64,000 nt of DNA from Gymnopus androsaceus JB14 (GCA_009733575.1 ML769470.1:62001-126000); one strand, 5' to 3'; shown: positions 32,839-45,637, numbered from the stretch's first letter. Program-made: numbers and translations. The notes: a model not told the origin generated them from the sequence alone.

Positions 32839-34028
32839 AGTCGTTTTTACAAGTAGGTTATGACAACTTGTAGGAATGTAGCAGTTCGATTTTGAATTCT
32901 ACCCAAGTAGATTTGTTTTTTTTTTCGTGAAAGCAACGTGAAAGACTGAGGGGTGACGGCTCTTTTCTGTTTGCAATGTTGTGTTTCAGCAAATGGAGAT
33001 AGAGAAGCGTAAAGAACCAGCTCACCGTACTTGAAAAACGTAGACAAGAAACGAAAGTTCACGCAGGCGTGACGTAACTGACCACGGGGGTTCGGCCTGG
33101 TCCGGCAAAATCGCAAGCTAACCAATTTAGGATGGGCAAAGCTGTGAATATCGCTCTTTTGACATCTTAGACACAGATAAGTAGTAGTGAAGTTGTACCA
33201 TAAAGTAGTCCCCGTACATTAGATCTGTATCTGAGCTATAGAGGTATAAGACCGAGCTAGTATGCTTCATTCAACAGCCAATTCTATGAATTTCCCATGC
33301 TCAGTCAAAGCCCACTGTCAAAGCTGGCATCCAAGTTTTTTCAACTCTTTGGAAACAGTAACGCTGCTATTGAGGCTTCAGTGAGTCTACCAATACCTAA
33401 AGATGGCTCACCACCTGACCATTCAAAACTCAGACAGTCTGGCAAGGTAAATAAACAACAGAATTATCAACTTGCGCTTCAAGAAGGAGGGCCCATCAGG
33501 CATCAATCCTAAACGAGACAACAATAGAATTTGGGATTTACATCCCTGAAATTCTACCTCAACAATCAACAAACCACTGCAGCGATAGGAGTGTGTGTGA
33601 AACGTGAATGAGGATAATGGAACGAGTCACGAAGCCCTTCCAGTCCTTTCTTTAAACTACCACCCTCACCACAACAGAGGCACTGAATTTCATCAACTCC
33701 TCTAGACACTTTCATTCATCGTTCTTCTTCCTCGTCGACGACTCTCCTTGCTCGACCCGGTGTCGAGCTTCCTTTCATTTCCTCTTCTCCCATCAATACA
33801 CATATTCATCGCCATCCTTTCCATAGACTTCGATCGGGCATCGAGTCAGAATTTCTGGCACACCTAATTTGCCTCTCATTCCTTTGGCTCGCATTCTAAC
33901 GTCTAAATCATGAACCCGTACCCTCCTTCTATCATATCGAACTCGGTTATGCCTGCGTTCCCCCCTTTTCTGTCCCACCCAAGCGAAAGCTCGGTCGAGT
34001 CCAAGAGAGGTCAGATCACCCTGCGAGT
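32839..34028. other. intergenic, no gene seen
   Basis: Divergent region between the OPI3-like gene and the second C2H2 gene. A short ATG-initiated frame (33910-34152) overlaps the proposed first exon of that gene and could be an upstream ORF if transcription starts earlier. Confidence 0.35.
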
Positions 34029-36088
34029 ATGGAGCAGAGGGATCAACAAAATATATACCCGCCCTCTTCAGCTTCCGCTCCCGCCTCAAAATCGCGTCGC
34101 AAAAACGCCAGTTCTCGCTTTCTCCCCAGTGCATATGACTTTCCACGAGTAAACCGACAGCCGCTCCCGTCATCGTCTTCGCACCAGATCTACTGAGGAG
34201 CGAAATATCACCTGCTGATCTTTCGTAATCCGTGAGTTCTTTTCTTTGGAGTGAACGAGCGTGGATAGGCGTGATTGAATCGTGCTTCTCCAAAGTAGGA
34301 TCCATGGCCAGGAAGGGAATCACGATGCACAGGTTCAGCAAATGAACTGGCCATCGATGCAGCCGCAGCTCCAGAATCATGTCGGAGCATCGAATGCCGT
34401 CGCCACAGTTTCCAACCACTCGAGATATCCGGTCACGAAATTCCAGAATCAGATGGCAGCTTTCGACCAGTTCATGCATTCGAAACTCCAGCAGTACCAG
34501 AATCCAGATAACTTTGCCGAGTTCGACCAATTTCAGCAGCTTCTGAATCAGACCGGGCTGGCCGCACCCGTACCTACTTACCCAAGTATAAGATATCCCA
34601 CTCCTTTCTCCGCCTCCACTACACCTGGCCTAACCTCCGCTCCAACTTCTGCATCCACTACCCCATCCCTCACACCGACTTTCAATAATTTTGTTCCGAG
34701 TTTCGGAAGTGGTACGCCATCTGCGGAGTACAGCTTCTCGAATCCTGGCTACCTTCAAGGACCCAGCGATGCAATCAACTATCACAACGGAGACATCTAT
34801 CCACAGCAGCATTATTCCGCATCGCATCAGTCTGCAGCGCATTCCATTCTTTCCTCTTACAACTTCGACTTTCACTATCCACCTCCTTCCCAATATCAAC
34901 CTGTGAGCGATTATGTGCAGGAGCCGATGGGAGCAGCGGAAATACAGCAGGATGTCCAGAGGTCCAGCGAGGAAGATATGGCGTCTCTCTTTGGGAACGA
35001 GAACGCTGTCGAAGAATTCGCGTTACCTAACGGCCTCCAGTCATTGGCGTTACCCCGACCTACAAACGTCAATAGCATTTATAACGGCAACGAACGAGAA
35101 GAGGACTTCCTCTCAGCCAACTTTGCGTCTCTCATTCCCGCTCACCCTCCCGCTCAAGTAGCTTCAGCTACTGTGTTATCTCTCCCGCTAATGGAAGATT
35201 ACGACAATGAGCTCTTGGACGCGTATAACTCGCTGAATTCTCCTGTTTCCGGCGCGGCTCCTATAGCTGTATCCTCGAGAGATACCTACGTTCCAAAAAA
35301 GGGGAAAGCGAAAGCATCAGTCCAGCCTGAGGAATTCCACTCCCAATTTCAAGAGCCGACTTACATGTCAGCTCAAGATCCTATCGTATCCTATCCCGCG
35401 TCGTCTTCCTACCTCGGGAAACGTTTTTATTCCGATTTAGTGGGAGGGTACGGGGACAGCTCATTTTCTTTCCCGAGCTCTGACGATGGGCTCCAGATGA
35501 CACTTCCAAAGCGGCAGAAGGTGCTAGTTGGGTCCAGTGGCTACGCACCAAGCTCTGGCGACGGACTTCAGATGCCAATCTCTGAGCGCCAGAAGTTAGC
35601 TAGCCCGCCGAAAGCGACTTCCGTTATCGTTTGCCGTTTACCGCCTCTCGATTCCCAGGCGACTGGAATATGCGGCTTTCCGATAACCCACTCCACCCCT
35701 TTGCAAGTCAGACAACACTTCGAGTTGCACAAAGCGGCCATTAATCCTCCTGGATGCAGGACGAAAAGTAGGGGAGCCCGCAAAGTCGTTTAGATGCTTG
35801 TGGCAGGAAGAAGGGAAGGTAGGATTCTGTTACCAACACTCTTTCAATCCAGTTCCTACCATCCGGGAACTCACCAGACACTGGAACAATCATACCGAAA
35901 ACAAAATGTACCAGGAATCTTGTCCTGTCCCGGGATGCAGATGGGGGCAGTCGAGACCAGATATTTCAAGAGTGAGGAAGCATTTGACAGATAAGCATCC
36001 TAATTGGCTTGAGTACTACTCATCTTCTCCGAGTCCTCCTAAAAACCGTGACGAGCTCTGTATTCTTAGACCGGAGTTGTTTCCTTGA
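34029..36088 (+). CDS. C2H2-type zinc-finger regulator
   Basis: The main exon runs from about 34302 to 36088. A likely first exon starts at ATG 34029 (MEQRDQQNIYPPSSASAPAS) and splices into it; if not, the first ATG of the main exon is 34342 (MNWPSMQPQLQNHV). The chain is Ser/Pro/Gln-rich, then has three Cys/His units at the C-terminus: CRLPPLDSQATGICG with QHFELH; RCLWQEEGKVGFC with LTRHWNNH; and CPVPGCRWGQ with KHLTDKH. The layout matches the gene at 7945-9483, so they are likely paralogues. Between the first and second unit (35760-35790) the frame changes by one; removing one G of GGGG near 35772 would restore it, and no plausible intron does. This is either a sequence error or a truncating mutation. 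Confidence 0.68.
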
Positions 36089-36370
36089 TGTATCTCCTAT
36101 TAGTATGTTTGTAGCATTATTATTTGTAATCTGTAACGTAGAACATTATTTAGTGTAAACCTTCCGTCAGCTGTAAAGGACAATTAGTATATACACTGTA
36201 GTTAGGGCCGAAATCGGACTGTATCCTTTGGCAAGGAATTATAAAGCTGAACTGTAAAAAAAAGTCTCGGCAAGTACACGTGTCGCTCTAGTTGCAACTG
36301 GAGAAGAAGGTCTGTGGACCTTGATAAAACGGAGCCCGCCTAGTCGATGGAAATTCAAAGCAAAAAGGCA
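36089..36370. other. 3' flank
   Basis: Non-coding flank between the C2H2 gene and the tRNA. No other feature seen. Confidence 0.4.
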
Positions 36371-36460
36371 TGACGACAGTGGGATTCGAACCCACGCCAC
36401 GAATGACTAGATATCAAGTAAACCTGATTCTAGCGCCTTAGACCACTCGGCCATATCGCC
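36371..36460 (-). tRNA. tRNA-Leu(CAG) with 10-nt intron
   Basis: Minus strand. The acceptor stem GGCGATA pairs with TGTCGTC, discriminator A. The D-arm has GGCCGAGTGGTCTAAGGC. The anticodon stem CTAGA/TCTAG encloses ATCAGG, a 10-nt intron (TTTACTTGAT) after position 37, then A, giving anticodon CAG. A long variable arm and a T-arm with GTTCGAAT follow. Mature length about 80 nt. Confidence 0.93.
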
Positions 36461-37189
36461 ACGATATTAAAGGTAATATTCTCGGATGTATCTAGGTAGC
36501 TCTAGATGTAAGAAGCTCGTCGCAACTCGCGAAAGTTGCAAAGCTATCAATACTCACACACTCGTTATAGAACACATCGTTTGCGTCCCTCGCCCTCCAT
36601 TGCCAAACAGAATGGTTCTTCGCTGCACAAAATGGTCCTAAAGTAGAACAACTGAGGATGCAAACGCGCGAAAGATTTGATCGATGCTTAGACTTCACTT
36701 CAAAAGGCAATAGATTCACATTGATGATTTAACTTCATCCCGCGCTGATTTGTGTTCCTGCTGCAAGCTTTGACAGCTATGACAGCTATCCTCGAGCTAC
36801 GAGCTAAGCTCATAAATTACTGCTAGTCTGTATCCCGTGCATTAGTACAGATTAGTACTAAGTATTGTAAATTCGTGGGAGCTATTTGAAAGCTTACTCA
36901 GCCTTAAATTTAAAGAGGTGTCGGCGTTGCTTATGAAGAGGCGCATACATGCGCCCAACGTCGCCCTCTGGAACTCCGTCATTCCAGGCTGATTAAAGCA
37001 TCCATATATCGAAATCCTGGTTTGTCGGTAGAATGCTTCTCCAGAATGTTTCTCCATAGTTGGCATACTTCCTAACTGCTTTACTAACCATCCCGTGTAC
37101 GCTTAGTAGTACCCTATGGTTTCGACAAACATGTTGGAAGCATAAAAGGAGCTCAAGGTTATGGATCTCTCAAACGCAAACGTATAGAC
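36461..37189. other. intergenic, no gene seen
   Basis: No supportable gene. It includes the 5' flank of the tRNA and of the Zn2Cys6 gene. Confidence 0.4.
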
Positions 37190-39171
37190 ATGCCTTCTCT
37201 GCGAAGGGGCTTAGCGTGTACAAATTGCAGGTCGGTACTCTGTCCAGTGTCTTTGCGTCGTTCTTAACTCACTATAATAAATTAGACGCCGAAAAATTGT
37301 GCGTTTCTTCAATTCCAATCGCGAATGAGAAGACTAATTTTCTTACCAGAGATGTAATGGACAAAGACCGAAATGTTCTCCTTGCTTGAATTCTGATATT
37401 TTCAATGACTGCGAATATAGGAACCAGGGAACCACACAGGTACAATCTCTCCAAGATCGGATATCTGCTCTCGAGGCATATATACAAGAGCTTGAGAGCG
37501 GGGAGACCAGCACTACCCTCTGAGGTGCACGACCTACAACAGACGGGATCAAAGGTGTATCTGCATCCAGCTCCATCATCTGGTACGCTGCAGATGGTTG
37601 TGAGTTTATTATCATCTTACTTATTTGTTAGCAGCTCAATTCTCTGCGCCTGGGTTTCAGGTATGCTTTTATTTCATCTAATTCTTCAAGTTGGAGGTTT
37701 GCCGCTAGTATTGATACTTTGCAGGACATACCCCCAGTCATTTCTCAGCTATTGTCAGTGATTGCAACATTCCCTGACTTCTGTTCTAACTAATCTTCAA
37801 GCAGACTGCACAACTTCATTCACAGAAGCTGCTCTTTGGGTTTTTTCTTGGACAAAGAGCGCTTCAAAAAATCACTGGGAAAAGCTGAAGGTGAAAAGCC
37901 AACATTCGCACTATTAAACACGTCCTATCTCTGGGGAATGTATCTCTCTCCATCAGAAAATTCCCCGGGGCAGGAGGGCATCCTTGTTTCCCGTGCTCTT
38001 ACAAGCTCAGCCCATGCACTGTCGGAAACCCACCCTCAAAAGGTGCTTCAATGTATTCAATCAGAAGTCCTTCTAGCGAACTATTTCTATCATGCTGGTA
38101 GAATTTTGGAAGGAAATTATCATGCCACCTCTGCTGCTTCGCTGGTTTTAAGTAGCGGTATGCACAGGATCCGCACATCTTCGCCTGATGCATCCGGATT
38201 TCTTGCAACTTTCAATGTGAATCGTTTGGCAGAGCCTCGCGATACTATCGAGGAGGGCGAAAGAATCAACGCATTCTGGGTGGTCTTGACTCTGGACGCA
38301 TTTTGGAATACTGTACATGGTGTTCCTTGCAGTATTCCGTATACAACTCCAATGGTGAGAGTTGACACGCCGTGGCCGCGTATGATGGAAGAGTACACAC
38401 GAGTAGGTTCAGCGTCGTCACTACACTTGTCAAGCATTGCAGTGCTTAGGATGATTTATCCATAGGTACCCTTTGATCATGAATTTCGGAGTAGCTGCAC
38501 GATTGAACGATTTCTGTCGGGTGCTCTTGATAATGGTATCCCCAACAGCATTAGTATCTCTCCCAAAGCGAACCTTGCCAGAGCAGCAATTTTGTTTGAA
38601 CGTGCTACTTTTACTGGAGTTCAAATTCTTAGCAGTAAGTCCCCACTCGCTGGCTTCCCTCGTTTAATCCGCATTAAAACTCAACTTTAGATCCTCATTC
38701 TCAGCAATCCCAGGCCAACTTCAACTCACTCGACACTCTTATTCAGAGATTTGTCGCAAGTGTATTACTTCCAGATCGCGCTTTTGGGGCCCCTCTAGAC
38801 TATCAGTTCTGCATGCAATCGCTTGCACATGCTGCTGATATCCAACTTCATCTTCCATTTGCCTCGCAAAATAATATTTCTCAGACTAGGATATATACAG
38901 CAGCAAAGGCTATCGTAAATCTGATTAATACTTGGGGCCATGTCCTTGAGAATGAATATGTCAACCCCATGCTGGCCGTGAGTTTCCATCCAAGAAGTTC
39001 CAGATAGGCCTCACTCACCATACTGCATGCATTTCCATATAGGTCATTTGGACCATCGCTTGCAAAGTTTTCATCGACGAAAGAATTCAAATGCAGTATG
39101 CGGAAGCTCGTATCTTGTACGAGCGTGTAACAGCTGCGATGGAACGTCACCCTTTCCCCTTGATGAGTTGA
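37190..39171 (+). CDS. Zn2Cys6 fungal transcription factor
   Basis: It begins MPSLRRGLACTNCRRRKIRC; the cluster CX2CX6C, then CSPC and the sixth Cys before EYRN is complete after two small introns. A short coiled coil (QSLQDRISALEAYIQELES) follows. The middle homology region of fungal regulators is visible: HNFIHRSCSLGFFLDKERFK, then ILEGNYHATSAASLVLSSGM and INAFWVVLTLDAFWNTVHGV. The last exons include DRAFGAPLDYQFCMQSLAHA and AVIWTIACKVFIDERIQ. In the linker after TSTTL a TGA (37522-37524) breaks the frame and the splicing up to 37800 is unclear. Either there is a nonsense mutation or an exon boundary I did not find. Target unknown. Confidence 0.78.
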
Positions 39172-40462
39172 GCGTTCTATGAATGTTTTCCATTGCTCTC
39201 ATTTCCTCAAAATGTATTCCTTTTTCAGGACATCAACTCGCCCAAGTTAAAGAGACATCAGCAAGCAGTGTCCCCGCTGCGCATGCGCCGTAAATTAGTT
39301 ACTTCATAATATCTGACATTTTATATAGTGACTCTGATTCGTTGTCTTTCATAAAAGAGATCCAGCCTTGACGCAGCTAAGTTGGACTAAGATAAACTAA
39401 GGTATCGGAGACTGCTAAGATTAGATTCCAAAACCGACTCTGTAACAGTGTTCGAACAGTGGTGCTCACGTCCATAATGGTCGAAAATCGATATAAGGAA
39501 GTCATGCCTCTTGCTCCTTATTTAAGATTGGAAATTGTCGTAGATTCACAGGTTACAGCCAAGTTGCAGGTCTAACTGATGGATTCAAGGTCTTCCAGAT
39601 CTGAGATAGTATTACGCACCACGATGATAGGACCTATCAACGATGAATCTTGCTCGACTCCTTTCCAGAAGCAAGATATTGCTGTTTTCGACCGACGCCG
39701 TGTCAGATATATGCGAGATGCTATCGGTCTCGATTTTGGTGGATAATGGATGCATTGCCACACTTTCTTTGAGCCATGTTGAGTGGTTATCAAGGACAGA
39801 ATATGGAGTACTGTACGATTTAGACCGCAAGTTCAGTGTTTCGGAAATTTTAAGTAGATCGAAAATAAATCTGAAAAGTCAAAAGAATGTCAAAAGAATT
39901 TTGCCAGCGTTACGTGGTACTGAACTGGCGGTCGAAATCGTACCACTGAGAGCTTAGTAGATAGCATCTTTTTTTAGGATAGATACCGCTTCTTTCTCTT
40001 TTTTAATAAAGTAGAGCCTTCTCTACTTGAATTTTCTCCAGGAAAGCGTATGATGGGAAGCAGTAAATCCACTGGTCCCGTCATATCTCGACCGCCAGTG
40101 AGCAAATGAAAAATCAGACGAAAAATGCTGCTCGTACCCTTGCAGACCACAATACATACATGTCGGACGCTCATTCGCAAGACTCTCTAAAGGTGAGCGC
40201 GGACTTGGCTCTACTAGGAGCTTGAAATCTATAACCACCGGATAGTGAGCTACCTTCAGAGACGCGAGACGAATAGTACGACTTGCAGTTGATTCGAGTC
40301 GTATATTCTGAGATAATGAGCTGACGCACTTCAAGTTGCCGTGTCGAGGAGGATGATATGAAATTCATGAAGTTGGGAGTCCTTTTTTTAGCTTTGAGAT
40401 ATGTATGTGCACTGAAAGTGCTAGGTACCTAATCATCCGAAGCTCTGGCTGAGTATCCTGAG
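39172..40462. other. intergenic, no gene seen
   Basis: Only short frames without conserved features on either strand. Confidence 0.4.
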
Positions 40463-40711
40463 ATGCGGTCAGCTAAGGCTTTCAGAAAGAAGGCCGGTCG
40501 AGGAGATCGTCCACGACGCATGAGACATGATGCCTTTCTCCAAGCAAAGCATTTGAACAAAGCAGGCAAACCTCGAGATTCAATGGATTGGAACCTTTTA
40601 TCGATGAGTCACACGGAAGACGGAGATGAAGGCCCTTTTGACTCTGAGGAGCTATATGCATTTGAGATAAGTAAAGAAGAACGAGTGTCGTCGATGATCC
40701 ACCACAAGTGA
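40463..40711 (+). CDS. possible small basic protein
   Basis: An ATG-initiated 82-codon frame starting MRSAKAFRKKAGRGDRPRRM, basic at the N-terminus and acidic towards the C-terminus. No domain recognised. It may be chance. Confidence 0.2.
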   Translation: MRSAKAFRKKAGRGDRPRRMRHDAFLQAKHLNKAGKPRDSMDWNLLSMSHTEDGDEGPFDSEELYAFEISKEERVSSMIHHK

Positions 40712-40954
40712 AGTAAAATTGAATGTTGAGCTTAGTTGAATGGTTCGAAAAGAGAAACAAAGTTGATGGCAGCACGGGCGCGCGATAGGGGTGAACCTGG
40801 GTCGAACCTGGGTGCTGATAATAGAGTAATATTAGAGTTGAACAAGTAGTAATGTAAGCACTAAATAATTAAATAGAGATTCTGTTGAAATAACTATTAA
40901 GCCCGGTCTAATTTTCATAGGGAAGGGCTGCTGCAGCTCTAATGGTCAGGATTG

Positions 40955-41281
40955 TCAAAGCTGCCCGTAATTTCTCAGGACATTTACAGCTTGAATAGCA
41001 GCGAGCTCTTTCGCGGTGTCTTTACGCGTCGCTTGGCCGGCGCCATACTGCTCTCCGTCCACTAGAATCGGCATTGAGTCTTCTACAAAACCCGAAGCAT
41101 AATTCGACGCACCGTAAACTCTGACAACCCAAACTTCAGCATGCCGGGGGCCAAATTTCTGTTCATGATACTCAACGTTTCTTCCCGTCTGAGCGGACCA
41201 ATTATTAAGCATAGTACGAGGATCTGTTCAATCGTGATCAGTAAGAATTTTCCGACTGAGACAGTACTAACGATCGACCAT
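40955..41281 (-). CDS. single-domain dsRNA-binding protein
   Basis: Two exons: a 10-nt first exon (41281-41272, reading MVD and the first base of the next codon) and 41223-40955, separated by a 48-nt intron, giving 92 residues. The whole protein is one dsRBD: LNNWSAQTGRNVEYHEQK (helix 1), GPRHAEVWVVRVYG (strands), YGAGQATRKDTAKELAAIQA (the TRK..AKE.AA signature before helix 2). Nothing else is attached. Such small proteins could bind dsRNA in silencing or translation; this is inference. The first-exon start explains the HPRTMLNN lead-in typical of these proteins. Confidence 0.8.
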
Positions 41282-43441
41282 CTAGCTTTGGGAATTATAC
41301 AAGGTGGATAGTGAAATTTATGCCTTCGCAACATCGCAGTTTTAAAGGGCTTCCTCTTGCCTACAAAAATATAGCAGTTCCAAAGGCGGGGCTCTGAATT
41401 CCATTCAGCTTGAGCATCATTGATTGCTATGAGTATTGAGAGAAACTGAATCCATCAGTGGACGTACAAGAAATGAAGACCAGTCCATATGGACGAACTT
41501 ACTAAAATTCCGCACAGTGGGCGATGATTTGAATTCTTCCCTCGGTTGAGGAGTCATGTCATTTCCCAGAGACTTTTTGGATGGACGAAGACCTAAGGAT
41601 CAAACCGCCAAAATAGATAGTAGAAATCAAGAAATTGAGTTCGAGTGTCATTTTCTTAGAAGTAACTACTCGAGGCATGGATCAAACGCTCGTTTCTCAG
41701 GCAGGTAGAATTCTATGGGCTCGAGTATACCAAGAGACACCAAGAAAAAAGATAACTGCAAGCTTGAGATACTTAAGTTTGAGCGTTTATTCAATTTTAA
41801 GCGCAAGCGCTAGAGGAATAATGCGATGAATATGAAGGAAGGAAGGAAGTTGATTACACGGCATGAACTGAACGTACTGCCGGTGATCCAGGACGGAGTA
41901 GCAAAACTGACATTTGCTCTGACTCCATTTTCTTGCATCAGCCGTAGTTTTGGAGTTCAGCTGTGATTGTCAGTTTCGAACACCGGATAAGCGCTAGTCC
42001 TGTTGCACTATGGTCAAGGTCAGTTCAAGCTCCAGTAATTGTTGAGGCCCGAAGGTCTCTTATCGTTGATAGGTTAAGAGTGATCCCAGTCACGATGATT
42101 CTTCATTTTCTAAAAGTCGATCCTGCTTCCCGCGATCTGATAATGAGAAGCGCGCGACCCCCAGGCGCTGATCCAGGAAACGTTTCAATATTTTGTCTCT
42201 GGTTCTCGTTAACTTAAGCTAGCATCTGAGACTGACATTCAGAAAATAAACAAATAGCAATAATTGACAAACGAGATCACCACCTAGGCTGGGTATTTCA
42301 TTGTAGACGGGATTGCGAGCAGTTCAATGTGGTGCGCCTCCTGGAATGCAGAATAGTACCGAACTGATCGTGATCAGGACTTGGATTTCTGAAAGAAATG
42401 TGTCTAGCCGTGGTTTACTCGTTACTATTCATGGAGCTCAACTCACTTTGAAATGAACGACCACAAGGACCAGCCGTGGGCCTGAACTTGAAAGTCTATA
42501 AAATAGTGTAAACTGGATTGAATTGGGCGCAAATGTAACGGCATGTAACGACCGCTATAATTCTGTTCCAAGAAGCTCCAATTTCCGACCAAGTGAAGCT
42601 GTAAGCTTCTCGCACGATGGAACATGTAGGCTGAAGACTGTAATGAAATAGGCCTTACCGCGTCGTGGCTGTGCATGTTTGTAAATCAACCCAATCTCAA
42701 TCATAAAATCCGGGAAACCTGGATCCACAAGTCACTCCAAAAAGAAAGCTCCGTGCAGTGGCTGTCAGTAGGCCGGTGTTCTAAACCAACAGATGCGTGC
42801 TTTGGTCAACAGAGACGGATTGTACCTGGGCTGAAACAGAAGTATTGGGTACTACCGTTCACAAAAATCTGTGGAATGTGCATGATACGCAGCCATGATC
42901 AATCAGTCAGGCTTCCATCGTTAATGTACCGATGTACCTATAGAATGGCGGAACGAGCAGAGCCGCCAGCCAGTGCTAAAGCTTTTGTATCTGTCAGAGC
43001 CTGCGAGGCTGCTAGCCAGAAAGCGAGGTTCCGAACGTTCCGTGTCCTGAAAGTAACATGATGCGCACTGCGAAGCAGAAACACGCCTACGCGCGCGCTC
43101 CTATAAGGAAAGAGGAGGGACCGGATAGACTTCGAGTTAGGATGACAGTAAAATTGAGATATGTGGCTGTGGCTATTCGCGAACGAAGCGCGTAAAAAAT
43201 TTAAAGTCCGCTACGGGTGTCGCTCTCTTCATTCAGAGTCATTCTGACATACACCACAGCTAGTATAATTCTTGAAATCCGAACGCTGGGGATACAGCTT
43301 CAAGAAAGTCATCTTGCGTCGTTGTGGCGCCATTTGGTCTCATCTGTTTGCGTGGACATGGGACTTGAATCTCTAATCTTTCCACAGTCTGAATGGACGA
43401 TACCATAGTACCTCTCCCACGTTTGGCTACTTCCTCTACCC
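41282..43441. other. intergenic, no gene seen
   Basis: About 2.1 kb without a supportable gene. Scattered short frames do not resemble known families, and no clear repeat ends were found. Confidence 0.4.
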
Positions 43442-45035
43442 ATGCCCGCTCTCGTCAGTACTGACCCTCGTCCAAGCCTTGTTCCATGGACAGAACACCC
43501 TGTAACGACCGAATCCCTTGACTGGGCGCCATTAGTGATCATCGACCTCGCCAAATTCGACAAACCGAACGGAAAGCAAGAGCTAGCTAACGATCTAAAA
43601 GATGCCGTCAGGCTTTGGGGATTTTGGACTGTCGTAGGCACCGGAATCGCGCAAGATCAGCTCAACCGGCAACTCGACATCGGGAACACTTTCTTCAAGC
43701 AGCCTCTAGCGGACAAGAAGAAAGTTTCTTGTAATTTTTCAGAGGGAAAGTAGGTATCAACGTTATTCTTTTCGCATGTCATTAAAGTGACTTGGAATTT
43801 CTAGCTACTTTGGATACCGAGAGCCTCTGCGTTTTATTGGCACATCAAATGTAAAGGAAAACATGGAGATGGTGCAGTTTTCCAATCATGATTCATATGC
43901 CTTTTAAATCTTCCTGACGTTCTATCTCATTGCAGTTGAACCTTCCAAAGTACACACCGGATTATGAGTCTCTTCCACGGCATGATTTGGTGAAGGCTTA
44001 TGAGAGTGAAATACAACCCTTTCATCGACTCGTTTGGGATAATGTCATCCGCAAACTCTTTGTCCTGTTCGCTATCATCCTTGAACTTCCAGAGGATTAC
44101 TTTGTCGAGCGACATCAATATGAAAAACCGTCGGAAGATCATCTTCGTTATGTGCGTTCAATTTCTGTTTCACTTCACCTCATAAGTTTTACAAATCGAC
44201 AGATGATTTATCATCCCAGGCCTGCAGAAGAGGATGAAAAAATTGGAGGTCAATGGAGTGCAGGACATACTGGTAAAACGATTTCTCTTTTGCGATAAAC
44301 ATTGTACTAACCTTGACTTCAGATTTTGGTAAGAAATTTGAACTATAACTGGTCTCATTATGTATCTGATAGCGTTAGTCCAGGTTCATTGACTCTTCTT
44401 TTCTCGCAGTCCGTAGCAGGGTACGTTCCCTTCCGAGTAGTGCCGAAAACCCATAGCAGCTGGCTCTACTTCCTAGACTGCAAATTCGAACCCCAAGCAA
44501 CGAATGGAAATGGGTGAAGCATGTGCCAGGCGGTATAACCTGCAATGCGGCCGACACTTTGTCGTTCCTCAGCAAGGTTTCTTCGCGTATTCTTTCTGAG
44601 ATTTCATTTAATGACATCTTGCCATGACAGGGATACATCAAGAGCACAGTTCACCGTGTAGTGCGTCCTCCTGCCGATCAGGCAAAGCTGGAAAGGCTTG
44701 GTCTCTTCTATTTCGTGCGGCCTGGTAATGATGTTCCAATGGTCCCTGCGCCTAGCCCTGTTCTTCTTCGTGAGGGTTATATCTCTGAAGAAGAAGCAAA
44801 GCTTGCAGCATCTGAAGAACAGAGCCCAGACGTTGTCAGAGGTTTTGGTGCGTAAATTATCTGCGATACAAATGAAGCCCTTGATTTCTAATGACAAGCC
44901 CCGTTCGTAGAATATGTTCGTGCTCGCGTCAAGAATGTTCACACTCGAAAGAGCACCCGACATCCACAAGACAATCGAGATGCGGAGGAAGTTTTCAGAG
45001 TTAAAAACCTGCAGATCCAAGATTATTACGCATAG
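43442..45035 (+). CDS. 2OG-Fe(II) oxygenase, isopenicillin-N-synthase-like
   Basis: Non-haem iron dioxygenase of the IPNS/flavonoid-oxygenase fold, oxidising an unknown small molecule with 2-oxoglutarate. The N-terminal DIOX_N part has PLVIIDLAKFD and RLWGFWTVVGTGIAQDQLNR. The catalytic part has the iron ligands in SAGHTDFGSLTLLF (HxD) and in the second His of STVHRVVRPP. The arginine position that binds 2OG reads ERLGLFYF, so the usual R-x-S is R-L-G here. Several short introns all join in frame, ending with KNLQIQDYYA and TAG. No break was found. It shares no close promoter with a neighbour. Substrate cannot be told. Confidence 0.87.
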
Positions 45036-45166
45036 CATCCATATGTTTTTGAATCGAAGGGCAGGTTTATTCCACAAATCTGCAACCGCATACGTCGAGA
45101 TATAATACATAAGACAAAATGGCTTTTGCTGATGCTTGGTAGGATGGGATGGCGTGAGAATTGCTC

Positions 45167-45637
45167 TCAGCGCCTGGTGAGATATAGTTAGTATACCAAT
45201 GAGCCCTCAACCGAAAATAACTTACAGAAGAGAGAGCGTGAGATCACCGTGAATGCGAGCCTTCAGTTCTACCGCTGATCACGTCGGGTGAGCACCGCAG
45301 CTCGCCGACAATCAATTGAAAAAAGGACCTACCTACGTCCAAGTTGAGATCGAGTTGCAACTTCAGTGTATCTCCATCGTCCTCATCATCGTCTTTTTTA
45401 GGCTGAGGCTGAGGTCGTCGCTCTCGCTGAAGAGCTTTACCTTCTGACCGCTGAACAGCGCCTTTATTATCAGCTTCCTCTATACCTGGTAGCCCATTCC
45501 CTCGACGTTTGCGCTCCCCGCGCTGGCGAGGGGCAGCACTGGCACTGCGGGAGCGAGAGCGAGAGCGGGAAGGAGCCTGTCGACTGTTGTTGCTGATTAG
45601 GTCCAGTCGGACGAGGAGCGGGATGGCGCAGGACCAT
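45167..45637 (-). CDS. small SR-rich protein with a conserved beta-strand C-terminus
   Basis: Best model: ATG at 45637, a 58-nt intron with an unusual GTCCTG donor, then APSRSRSRSRSRSASAAPRQ, an acidic linker (KKDDDEDDGD), and a C-terminal block TLKLQLDLNLDVELKARIHG ending GDLTLSLLR. Two more introns cut the last block. I recall the LDLNLDVE...KARI.GDLTLSLL block as a conserved segment of small fungal proteins of unknown function. The 5' end is uncertain. Confidence 0.5.

Noticed and set aside
33793..34530. 245-codon open frame on the minus strand
   Set aside because: It is antisense to the second C2H2 gene, whose composition explains the lack of stops. It shows no motif of its own.
42675..43061. 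128-codon open frame on the plus strand
   Set aside because: Composition and lack of any motif or homologous pattern suggest chance.
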